64,000 nucleotides of DNA from VGSG01 sp040756375 (GTDB lineage Bacteria; Desulfobacterota; Desulfomonilia; Desulfomonilales; Desulfomonilaceae). The position numbers were made by a program, and so were the translations under genes. The notes below the pieces were generated by a model that did not search any database, was not told the DNA's origin, and saw nothing but the letters and a program-made list of their open reading frames with translations. Below, piece after piece: positions 9,398 through 16,839 of this stretch (position 1 is its first letter; the number at the start of each line of letters is the position of its first letter). The DNA is taken from the NCBI GenBank assembly GCA_040756375.1, contig JBFLZC010000027.1:12164-76163 (forward strand), in the 5' to 3' direction.

Positions 9398-9754
9398 TTA
9401 CTCAACCGGCAGATAATACACGAAGGGCGGCCAGGGAACGATGAACTTCCACATGGGGACCGCAACGGGAATAGGGGGCGGTCCACACACCGGCCCGACG
9501 CACGGGGGCATCTGCGGCTGAGGAAACTGCATATTAACCTGAATGCTGGTGGTCAGCTGCTTGGGTTTGGCTTTCACCTTGGGCGAAACCATCTTCACCG
9601 GCGGACAAGCCACGCCGACACATGCTGGAGCAGAGGCCGGCATAACCGTCGGTTGGGGAGCTGCTATTGTCCCCGTTTCAGTCCCGGCCCATACCATGCC
9701 CGCCGCAGCGACGGCGACCAGGATGAATCCGAGAATTGCTAGCTTCTTGACCAT
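9398..9754 (-). CDS. Small secreted Pro/Cys-rich protein
   Basis: A hypothetical 118-aa protein. The start at 9754 is fixed by an AAAGGAGG 8 bp before the ATG; a TTG seven codons upstream is less likely. Residues 1-24 are a Sec signal peptide (MVKKLAILGFILVAVAAAG, cleavage near VWAG). The mature part has paired cysteines in two similar motifs (CVGVACPP and CVGPVCGPP) separated by a basic stretch, and ends in an aromatic/proline tail (WPPFVYYLPVE). No enzymatic motif is visible. Its leader and ribosome site are nearly identical to those of the next gene upstream, and both share Pro-rich, Cys-pair mature regions, so the two look like diverged paralogues in one operon. A terminator follows. Function unknown; a cell-envelope role is only a guess. 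Confidence 0.75.
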   Translation of the reverse strand: MVKKLAILGFILVAVAAAGMVWAGTETGTIAAPQPTVMPASAPACVGVACPPVKMVSPKVKAKPKQLTTSIQVNMQFPQPQMPPCVGPVCGPPPIPVAVPMWKFIVPWPPFVYYLPVE

Positions 9755-9824
9755 ACCCTCATCCTCCTTTCGCAAAGATCATTATATCGTAGTTCTCTGA
9801 ACTGGTTCTTCTCTCACACAGCCC

Positions 9825-10316
9825 TTACTTCTTCACCTTCATCGGCATGGGCGGAGGCGGACAGGGCATAGGCCCGCACTTGGGCTTCACATAGTTCGCC
9901 TTCACGTACACGCAGCGGGGCACGTCCACGACCTTGCAGCAGGGACCGACGAGCTTCCAGAAATGCTCTTTCTCGATGCCTGTCACAGGAACCAGCCACT
10001 CATAGCGACCAGGAGCGACGGGAGTGGGCCAAGCCTGCGGGTTGGTAAGGAATGGTAGAGGGGTACGCGGCCACGCGATGCCCGCCAGGTAAGGAGCAAC
10101 GACTCTCACTTTCCTGAGCTGAGCCGGAACCGGCGTAATCGTCTCTCTCACTACGGAATACTTTGAAGATGCTGGGCCGCCAACACAGGGAACGCCCGGA
10201 GGGCCAGGCGGCATGTAGGCAGCGCCACCGGGAGCTCCACCGGCAAAAGAAACCAGCGTGCTGGCGCCGCACAGAGCGAGAACCAAAAGGCTCAAAAGAA
10301 TCAAGCGTTTAACCAT
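9825..10316 (-). CDS. Small secreted Pro/Cys-rich protein, paralogue of the gene at 9398
   Basis: A hypothetical 163-aa protein. The chosen ATG at 10316 has AAAGGAGG 8 bp upstream; the open frame continues 26 codons further but through the leader hairpin. Residues 1-26 are a signal peptide (MVKRLILLSLLVLALCG). The mature protein carries a Gly/Pro-rich start (PPGPPGVPCVGG), a central WxP-rich region, a Cys-Cys pair (GPCCKVVDVPRC) and a tail with CGPMPCPPPP. It is the first gene of a two-gene operon with a TTGACA promoter, a leader hairpin and a downstream terminator after the second gene. Not recognised as a characterised family. Confidence 0.75.
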   Translation of the reverse strand: MVKRLILLSLLVLALCGASTLVSFAGGAPGGAAYMPPGPPGVPCVGGPASSKYSVVRETITPVPAQLRKVRVVAPYLAGIAWPRTPLPFLTNPQAWPTPVAPGRYEWLVPVTGIEKEHFWKLVGPCCKVVDVPRCVYVKANYVKPKCGPMPCPPPPMPMKVKK

Positions 10317-10342
10317 ACCCTCAATCCTCCTTTCAACAGTTC

Positions 10343-10363
10343 CTCCCGATTTTTGGTCGGGAG
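10343..10363 (-). other. 5' leader hairpin before the secreted-protein operon
   Basis: CTCCCGA and TCGGGAG form a perfect 7-bp stem with a 7-nt A-rich loop, ending about 15 nt before the AAAGGAGG. It would sit at the start of the ribosome-binding region and could protect the mRNA or modulate translation. Function inferred. Confidence 0.5.
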
Positions 10364-10413
10364 CCCCGTAAAAACATTCCCGGAAAACAACCATATAGTC
10401 CGGAATGTATTCT

Positions 10414-10442
10414 TTGGTAACAAATCACCTGTGAAATGTCAA
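10414..10442 (-). promoter_or_regulatory. Sigma-70 promoter of the secreted-protein operon
   Basis: A perfect TTGACA (10442-10437) is followed 17 bp later by TACCAA (10419-10414), with a T preceded by TG in the extended position. It is about 100 bp upstream of the start codon. The -10 box is imperfect. Confidence 0.5.
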
Positions 10443-10785
10443 GCTATTTTTTGCCTGACTCCCTAGCCAACAGCGCCTTCGGAAGTCCTGCCGGACCATC
10501 CTCGGCCCAACATCTCCCCAAGACACCGCTCGTTCAGGCAATCCTCGCGAGGATTACCCGATTTCTTAAGCCAATCCACGATCACAATGTGTAGTATGAG
10601 TTCTCTATCAGACGGCTGCAGTCAAGTCAACGTTTTTTTTCGCCCTCACGGTAACGATCCGGTTGCGCCGGGCCGGAGACTTCGTTCGCAGGCGTTATCA
10701 CGGGTGCACCGAAACAACCTTCCAGCCCTGCAAGAATCCGGATTCCTGACGGGACGGCCCCGCGCGGAACTCGGGGTTGCCCGTC

Positions 10786-10832
10786 AAATCCCCCTCTTTC
10801 CCCCTTTATAAAGGGGGATGAAGGGGGATTTT
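10786..10832. repeat. AAATCCCCCTTT palindromic repeat
   Basis: An AATCCCCC... CCCCCTTTATAAAGGGGG ...AAGGGGGATTT palindrome of a type widespread in many bacterial genomes. A second copy is at 63408-63487. It is the only structure seen in the 10443-10912 spacer, which otherwise holds no gene. Confidence 0.75.
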
Positions 10833-10912
10833 CGCCTGCCCCACCATTCACTCCGCGCAAGGACAAGGCCAGGCTCGAACGCGCCCCGAACGGCCGATCC
10901 CTAATATCGGCG

Positions 10913-11665
10913 CTAAATCATGCCGTATCCGCCATCCACGCACAGGACCTGTCCTGTGACGTAGTCCGAATCCGGCGAGGCAAAAAAGACGAACGCGGGC
11001 CCTATATCATCGGATTTGGCGAAACGCTTGAGCAGGATCCGATTCATGTATATTTCCCTGAGCTTCTCGTCGGACCTGATTTTTTCGGTCATGTCGGTCT
11101 CGACGATCCCCAGAGAAATCACGTTGGCACACACGTTGTACCTTGCCATTTCACGCGCTACGCTCTTGGTGAAGCTGAGAATGCCGCCCTTGGCTGCTGC
11201 GTAGTTCACCTGCCCTACGGTGCCGACCAATCCCGCTACGGAACTCACGTTGATGACCTTGCCGTAGTTCTGTTCCTTGAAATAGGGAAACGCTGCCTGA
11301 ACACAGAGGAACGGGCCTTTCAAATGCGCGTTCACCACTGCGTCCCACTCAGCTTCGGACATTTTGTGCAGCATTGCGGGCCTGGTGAACCCGGCATTGT
11401 TCACCAGGATGTCCAGCCGGCCGAAGTATTCCTTCGCGGCCGCCATCATTTTTTCCACGTCGGACCGGGAGGCCACGTCAGCACGGACAGCCAGGGATTT
11501 GCGACCCATTGCCCGTATCTGCTCGACCACTTCAAGTGCAGGGCCTTCACTGGCAGTGTAATTCACCAGCACGTCCGCGCCTTCCTGCGCAAAGGCCAGT
11601 GCCACCGTACGCCCAACCCCACGACTGCTCCCCGTAACTACAGCCGCTCTGCCGGCCAGTTTCAT
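10913..11665 (-). CDS. 3-oxoacyl-ACP reductase-like SDR (FabG family)
   Basis: This 250-aa classical short-chain dehydrogenase has the TGSSRGVG cofactor loop (11-18), NNAG (89-92), the catalytic Ser near 141-142, Tyr155 and Lys159 in NYAAAK, and a typical C-terminal VTGQVLCVDGG. These features and length match FabG, which reduces 3-oxoacyl-ACP with NADPH in fatty-acid elongation. However, there are no other fab genes nearby, so it may serve another beta-keto or hydroxy substrate. The ATG is preceded by AAGGAGG with good spacing. Flanked by repeat-rich spacers, it is probably monocistronic. Confidence 0.85.
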   Translation of the reverse strand: MKLAGRAAVVTGSSRGVGRTVALAFAQEGADVLVNYTASEGPALEVVEQIRAMGRKSLAVRADVASRSDVEKMMAAAKEYFGRLDILVNNAGFTRPAMLHKMSEAEWDAVVNAHLKGPFLCVQAAFPYFKEQNYGKVINVSSVAGLVGTVGQVNYAAAKGGILSFTKSVAREMARYNVCANVISLGIVETDMTEKIRSDEKLREIYMNRILLKRFAKSDDIGPAFVFFASPDSDYVTGQVLCVDGGYGMI

Positions 11666-11827
11666 GGTGCCTCCTTAAGATATCCATATTTTATTTGGGG
11701 ATCGGGCACTTTGCGATTGCCCTCCCCTCGGTCATGCCGACTGGGAACTTACACTGGTTGCCTAAAATAGTGTCCGCTTGACCGGGAGACGGGAAATTTC
11801 GTTGAACACCGCCCATGACCGCTTTTT

Positions 11828-11931
11828 CGTCATTCCCGCGTACGCGGGAATCCAGAAACCCCAGCGAGTAGATGGAGGAAAACCTTGTACAAGCCTTCCT
11901 AACCTGGATTCCTGCTTTCGCAGGAATGACG
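11828..11931. repeat. CGTCATTCCCGCG inverted repeat
   Basis: CGTCATTCCCGCGTACGCGGGAATCCAG and its imperfect complement (CTGGATTCCTGC...GCAGGAATGACGG) lie 50 bp apart, facing each other. A second copy is at 28588-28690. This repeat type is very common in proteobacterial genomes. The rest of the 11666-12030 spacer holds nothing recognisable. Confidence 0.8.
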
Positions 11932-12030
11932 GAGTGCAGCCGCCGCCAATCGGACAAAAATTTCGGCACTCAATACGATGACGAGGAACGCGCAGTTCCG
12001 AAGGAGGCCAAGTTTATCAGGTGGATCGGC

Positions 12031-12060
12031 AAAAAAAAAGCCCCGATTGGGCATCGGGGC
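12031..12060 (-). terminator. Intrinsic terminator of the RND efflux operon
   Basis: GCCCCGAT-TGGGC-ATCGGGGC forms an 8-bp GC-rich stem followed on the minus strand by nine U residues. It lies about 205 bp beyond the stop of the membrane-fusion gene, the last gene of the efflux operon. Confidence 0.85.
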
Positions 12061-12072
12061 GTGAAAGGAGGT

Positions 12073-12177
12073 ATGGATATGGGTTATCGTGTCTCTGGGC
12101 GAACCGCTCATCTCGCCGCACGGGCTGCCAAGATGCGGTCAATACATGAGATGGTTGCGGTTTCGCGATTCACATAA
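12073..12177 (+). CDS. Possible 34-codon orphan ORF with strong ribosome site
   Basis: A GAAAGGAGGT directly precedes ATGGATATG on the plus strand; from the second ATG (12079) it encodes a basic peptide beginning MGYRVSGRTAHLA and ending at TAA 12177. No promoter or homologue is recognised, and the opposite strand carries the 3' tail of the efflux operon. Treat as a candidate only. Confidence 0.25.
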   Translation: MDMGYRVSGRTAHLAARAAKMRSIHEMVAVSRFT

Positions 12178-12264
12178 CCCTCGATTTTTAAGACACATCG
12201 GACCCTCAAAAAGTTCCCTTTTCGCCGGTAATAGAAGCCCGAAAGCCCATCGCGCGTCCTTGTG

Positions 12265-13416
12265 CTACCTCACGGTCGTGTCCGACCCGGCGGCCCCTCC
12301 GGCGGAGAGTCTTGGAACGTCCATCGGCTTCAGAGGCTGGCCCGAATTGACAACTTCCTTTCCACTAACCACGACCCTGTCGCCCGGCTTGAGGCCATCG
12401 ATCACCTCGGCATGGAGCGCATCGATCGACCCGAGCCGAATTTGCTTTAGTTCGGCTTTGTCCTCCTCGCCCACGAGCACCACGGCATTTGCTTGGTCAT
12501 TACGAACCCGCTCCAGCAAAGCGCTAGTCGGAACTCTCACCACGTCCTGGATACGCTTGGCCACGATTCGGCCACGGGCAAACATACCTTGAAGGAGCTT
12601 CATGTCGTCATTCTTGATATAGATCCGGACCTCGAAAAGTCTGTTCTGATCCATGACGGGCTGAACATATCCAAGTTTGCCGGCAAACGTCTGTTCCGGA
12701 AAGGGGTCTGCGGTAATCCGCGCGTCTATACCGAGTCCTTGCCTTACCACCTGGTCAACGTTGAGCTTGCCAATGTCTTTGTCGGTCATGAATGCTTGCA
12801 AGTACACGGTCGTGTAGTCGCTGAGTTGAAAGAGCTTGCCTCCCACTGATACCCAGTCCCCCACTTCCACATGCCTGCACGACAACAAGCCCGTTATGGG
12901 TGCTTTCACCACGGTGTTCTTCAGGTCTTCTGTGGCCTTGGCCAGTGCTCCCTTGCCGGCCTCAACCTGGCCCACGGCATTCTGATACACGGACAATTTC
13001 TGATCATACGTGGATTGGCTTATGGCCCCGCTCTGGAGCAGCGGTGAGTTCTTCTCCCATTCGGTTTTGGTGTAGGCTAGCGTGGCCTCCTCCTTCTGGA
13101 GGTTTCCCCGTGCTTGATCCACCAACGCCCGGATGATGGAATCGTCAAAAACGAGCAGATCTTGACCCTTTTGCACTCGCTGCCCGTCTCGCACTTCCAA
13201 AGACTTGATCCTCGCCGCAACTTCCGACGACACCGTCGTGTTTGCCATGAATTGCAGGTTGCCCGAAACGTGGAGAGTGTGTTCCAGGTCTCCCTTATCC
13301 ACGGTCGCAACCCCGACTTTGATGGGCGGTGGGGGGAGGCGCTTCTCCTGTTTCTGTCCGCATCCAGAAAACAGCGCTACGAGCACGGTCATGATTGTCA
13401 GTACTTGCCGGACCAT
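12265..13416 (-). CDS. RND efflux membrane-fusion lipoprotein (HlyD/AcrA family)
   Basis: A 383-aa periplasmic adaptor. The start at 13416 is chosen because GGAG lies 6 bp upstream and because it gives a proper lipoprotein signal (MVRQVLTIMTVLVALFSGC with a lipobox at FSGC). After it come a biotinyl-lipoyl half-motif (VSSEVAARIKSLEVRDGQRVQKGQ), a long alpha-hairpin (about 90-160), the second lipoyl half (APITGLLSCRHVEVGDWV), a beta-barrel and a membrane-proximal domain. It would bridge an RND pump to an outer-membrane channel. It is the last gene of the operon, 71 bp after the second pump subunit, and is followed by a terminator. No TolC-type channel gene is present here. Confidence 0.93.
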   Translation of the reverse strand: MVRQVLTIMTVLVALFSGCGQKQEKRLPPPPIKVGVATVDKGDLEHTLHVSGNLQFMANTTVSSEVAARIKSLEVRDGQRVQKGQDLLVFDDSIIRALVDQARGNLQKEEATLAYTKTEWEKNSPLLQSGAISQSTYDQKLSVYQNAVGQVEAGKGALAKATEDLKNTVVKAPITGLLSCRHVEVGDWVSVGGKLFQLSDYTTVYLQAFMTDKDIGKLNVDQVVRQGLGIDARITADPFPEQTFAGKLGYVQPVMDQNRLFEVRIYIKNDDMKLLQGMFARGRIVAKRIQDVVRVPTSALLERVRNDQANAVVLVGEEDKAELKQIRLGSIDALHAEVIDGLKPGDRVVVSGKEVVNSGQPLKPMDVPRLSAGGAAGSDTTVR

Positions 13417-13487
13417 GTTGACTCCATCATGATTTCTTTGTGCCGAGGGCCCTTGAACGAATCCCTCGGTCAGTCCTTCCGATTCTC

Positions 13488-16400
13488 CTATGCCGTGAGT
13501 CCACCCGTGTTGCATCCGGATTTGCGCGAAGCCTCGCCCGACGCCTCATCGTCGAGGCCCACCGGCTGAACGGTCCAAACACGCGTCTTGATGTCATCCA
13601 GGAGGGTGTAGACCACCGGGATGAAGATAAGGGTGAAAAGGGTTGCAACAGATAGACCTCCAACAACCGCCATGGCAAGGCCGTTATAGATTTCTGCTCC
13701 AGCCCCGTTCTTGAGGGCCAAGGGCAGCATCCCCAAGACCATTGCGATCGCGGTCATGAAGATCGGGCGCATTCGTCGTTTGCTGGCGAGGATGAGCGCC
13801 TCATCGCGCTCGACCCCCTGTTCCTCCAATTGCAGTGCGTAGGTAATCAATATGATGGCATTTTTCACGACCAAGCCCACCATCATGATGTACCCCAGCA
13901 TGGTGAACGAGTCGAAATGGACTCCGCTCAAATTGACCAGAACATTGGCGCCTATTATGGAAAGCGGCACACTGAGCATGATCGACAGCGGTCGAACAAA
14001 CGACTGAAATTGCATGACCAGAAGCAGGTACACGACGACCACGGCAAGCGGGAAAACAAAAGCTATTGCCTGCATGAGCCCCTGAAGATTGTTCACCGCG
14101 CCAAAGGGGATCACATTGTACCCGATAGGCATGGCAACACCCGCCCAAATCTTGGACATTACGTCGTGAAACACTTCGGCCAATGGCCGGTCTTGCACCG
14201 TAAACTGAATGCCCGCGGCCCGTTTGGTGTTGTAATGGCCGATTTGTAGCGGTCCGAACGTAGTATCCACGGATGCCACGCTGGTGAGCGGGATCTGAAT
14301 TCGAGGATTGAGTGGCGACGTGAGGAGGATTCGCCCCACATCGCTGATGTTATTCAGCTCGCTCTCCCGGCCCATGACCTGAATGAAGAAGTAGCGACCG
14401 CCCACATCATACTGGGTTACGCTCCGTTGGCCGCCGCCGGCCGCCTCGACCGCATCCGCGATGTCTTTGCCGTGAAAGCCCAAAATTGCGGCCCGCTCCG
14501 CGTCCACGCGAACTTGGATCTCCGGCTTGCCTAGCGCAAGATCCGTGTATCTGAAGACAATGCCTTCAACGGTCTTGCCGATATCCATCAACTGTTTGAC
14601 CAGGGGCTCGATTACCGAGTAGCTATCGCCCATGACGCGGAGGTCCACAATGTTCGATCTGGTATCAATGCTGCCGAAGAGCGGGAACTGAATGGGGTTG
14701 ACTGACTTGAAGGGGAGATCCCGGGACGAATCATACGCTTCGCAAGCGATTTTCTCGATGGGAACGCCGCTGTCTTCTTGCCGATTGCAAACGAGGAAGA
14801 CGACGTTGCGTGAAACCTGTCTGTTCGGGATGGCTACTACAGTCTGAACGCCTTTAATCCGGCTCCATCGGTCCTCAAGGATGCTCATCAAACGGCTGTT
14901 TTCGTCCAGACTGGTTCCTTCCGCGGCCTCCAGCTGAACCTTTATGAGGTTCGTGCCGCCTGTCGGCAAATAGCCCATCCCGGGCAATGACCAATAGGAG
15001 AGCACGAAAAGCCCGAGAACCGATACCACGAGCGCTACTTTTCGAGGCCATCCGCCGAGGAAATAGCGGAGAGTGTCTATCAGTGCGTTGGCAGCTTTAG
15101 CCCCGATTTTGTCCAGAAAGAAAAGCGGAGACATGATTCGCTTCAAGACCCCTCGCGGCTCCTTTTCCTCTTTCATCCAGCGAGAGGCCAGCATGGGAAC
15201 GACGGTGAACGCGTCAAACAGTGACAAAAAGATAGCTACAGAAATGATGAAGGCCACGGGGCCGAAGAGCGTTCCGATCTCACCGGTCAGCATGAGGACG
15301 GGCACAAAAACCGCGGCCGTGGTCAAGGTGCTCATGAACACCGCCATCCCCACTTCACGGGTCCCGTCGACGCAGGCCTTGAGAACACTCTTTTTTTCTT
15401 CGTACCTATGCCGATAAATGTTCTCCAGTACGACGATCGCGTCATCGACGATGATACCGATGGAAAGCGCAAGGCCGGCAAGTGAAAGCACATTGATCGA
15501 GTACCCCAAGAGATACATCCCGATGAACGTTCCAATGACGGAAACAGGGATTGAAGTCGCAACGATGAAGATGCTCCGCCAGTTCTTGAGGAAAACAAAT
15601 AGTACAAGAAGAACCAATACAATGGCTTCGATTAGCGAGTCTTTGACCACATTGACAGCATCGCGGATATAGTTGCTCGAATCATATACTTTCTGAAACT
15701 TGGCTCCACGAGGGCCATACTCCTTCTGGAGGCGCTCCAGTTCCCGATCGATATCGCTGATAGTTTGAAGCACATTCGCGCCGACCTGACTGAGCACGCT
15801 GAAAACGATGCCTCGTTGGCCGTTGATTCGGCAGTAGGAATCCGGGCGTTCATACATATCCTGAACGTCGGCTATGTCGGACAGATAGACAATAGGTTCC
15901 CCCGGCTTGGATATGATAACTTTGCGGAAGGCGTCTGCATCGAGGAGTTCTCCTACGGTGCGCGTAGTCCATTCGCGGGTTCCTTGGACAAAGTAGCCGC
16001 CACTTTGGTTGAAATTCGTTCGGTCAATGAAGGTCTTGACGTCATTGACGGTTAGGCGTCTCGACTTGAGACGTTCCGGGTCGTATGTTATGCGCATCTG
16101 CCGGGTGAGATTGCCGTCGAATTGGCAGTCGCCTACCCCTGCTATTCTTCGTATTCTTGGTGCGATATCCTTGTCCGCCCAGGTCGACGCGCTGACCAGG
16201 TCCATGTTACCGGTCAACGCGAACTGATAGACAGGCAAGCTCACTTGATCGCTAGCCTTAAAGATTTGAGGCTTTTGGACCGTTTTCGGGAGGGTCGTGA
16301 CACGGTTGATGTTTCTCTGGAGTTCCGACGCTGCAAGGTCAAGATTTGTGCCAGGCTTGTAAAATACGGTGACCTGTGACTGGCCGTAAGAAGAAAGACT

Positions 16401-16643
16401 CTGCGTGTACAGCATGTTCGATACGCCGCTGATACTTTCCTCGAAGCGCGTGGTAACTTCGCCCTCTACCTCTTGCGGAGCTGCTCCGGGGAACGCGGTT
16501 GAGACGACCAGTATCGGTTCTTGCGTGTCAGGCTTGAGTTCCACACTCAGGAATGTCACAGCCACACAGCCGAAGACGATAACCAGGAGCACTCTCACGA
16601 TGACCGTTATTGGGTAACGGACTGCCGACTCGGCAAAGTTCAT
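13488..16643 (-). CDS. RND efflux pump inner-membrane subunit 2 (AcrB/MdtC-like)
   Basis: About 1051 aa. The start at 16643 (MNFAESAVRYPITVIVRVLL) aligns with its tandem paralogue and has AGGTGAGG upstream; the open frame extends 52 codons further into a repeat and is not coding. Two sets of six membrane helices enclose two periplasmic porter loops. The proton-relay acids are in GIIVDDAIVVLENIYRHR and the partner Lys in VKNAIILITYALQ. It is proton-driven export of drugs or lipophilic compounds by family knowledge; the substrate cannot be read from sequence. It is close in sequence to the upstream pump gene (long identical blocks), pointing to duplication and probably a hetero-oligomeric pump. 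Confidence 0.95.
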   Translation of the reverse strand: MNFAESAVRYPITVIVRVLLVIVFGCVAVTFLSVELKPDTQEPILVVSTAFPGAAPQEVEGEVTTRFEESISGVSNMLYTQSLSSYGQSQVTVFYKPGTNLDLAASELQRNINRVTTLPKTVQKPQIFKASDQVSLPVYQFALTGNMDLVSASTWADKDIAPRIRRIAGVGDCQFDGNLTRQMRITYDPERLKSRRLTVNDVKTFIDRTNFNQSGGYFVQGTREWTTRTVGELLDADAFRKVIISKPGEPIVYLSDIADVQDMYERPDSYCRINGQRGIVFSVLSQVGANVLQTISDIDRELERLQKEYGPRGAKFQKVYDSSNYIRDAVNVVKDSLIEAIVLVLLVLFVFLKNWRSIFIVATSIPVSVIGTFIGMYLLGYSINVLSLAGLALSIGIIVDDAIVVLENIYRHRYEEKKSVLKACVDGTREVGMAVFMSTLTTAAVFVPVLMLTGEIGTLFGPVAFIISVAIFLSLFDAFTVVPMLASRWMKEEKEPRGVLKRIMSPLFFLDKIGAKAANALIDTLRYFLGGWPRKVALVVSVLGLFVLSYWSLPGMGYLPTGGTNLIKVQLEAAEGTSLDENSRLMSILEDRWSRIKGVQTVVAIPNRQVSRNVVFLVCNRQEDSGVPIEKIACEAYDSSRDLPFKSVNPIQFPLFGSIDTRSNIVDLRVMGDSYSVIEPLVKQLMDIGKTVEGIVFRYTDLALGKPEIQVRVDAERAAILGFHGKDIADAVEAAGGGQRSVTQYDVGGRYFFIQVMGRESELNNISDVGRILLTSPLNPRIQIPLTSVASVDTTFGPLQIGHYNTKRAAGIQFTVQDRPLAEVFHDVMSKIWAGVAMPIGYNVIPFGAVNNLQGLMQAIAFVFPLAVVVVYLLLVMQFQSFVRPLSIMLSVPLSIIGANVLVNLSGVHFDSFTMLGYIMMVGLVVKNAIILITYALQLEEQGVERDEALILASKRRMRPIFMTAIAMVLGMLPLALKNGAGAEIYNGLAMAVVGGLSVATLFTLIFIPVVYTLLDDIKTRVWTVQPVGLDDEASGEASRKSGCNTGGLTA

Positions 16644-16706
16644 ATGTCGCCTCACCTGTGGTTCTTCATCTTTATAGTGAACAGCGATGAAATTTGCGCC
16701 GAAGGT

Positions 16707-16789
16707 CACCCTCCCCTTCCCCCTCCCATCTAGGGAGGGGAGTTGCAAAACCCTCTCCCCCGGTGGGAGAGGGAAGGGAGAGGGGGATT
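16707..16789. repeat. CCTCCC/GGGAGG low-complexity inverted repeat
   Basis: Pyrimidine-rich CCCTCCCCTTCCCCCTCCCATC and purine-rich GGGAGGGGAGTTGCAAA... blocks form an inverted repeat between the two pump genes. A related copy is at 30569-30674. It might separate expression of the two pump subunits. Confidence 0.7.
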
Positions 16790-16839
16790 CCAGCCTCATT
16801 CAAGGGCGCTGATTTCAACACAGCTTTCTATAGAGCGAG

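Noticed and set aside
16644..16799. N-terminal extension of the second RND pump frame
   Set aside because: The extension reads through the CCTCCC repeat; alignment with the paralogue and AGGTGAGG support 16643.
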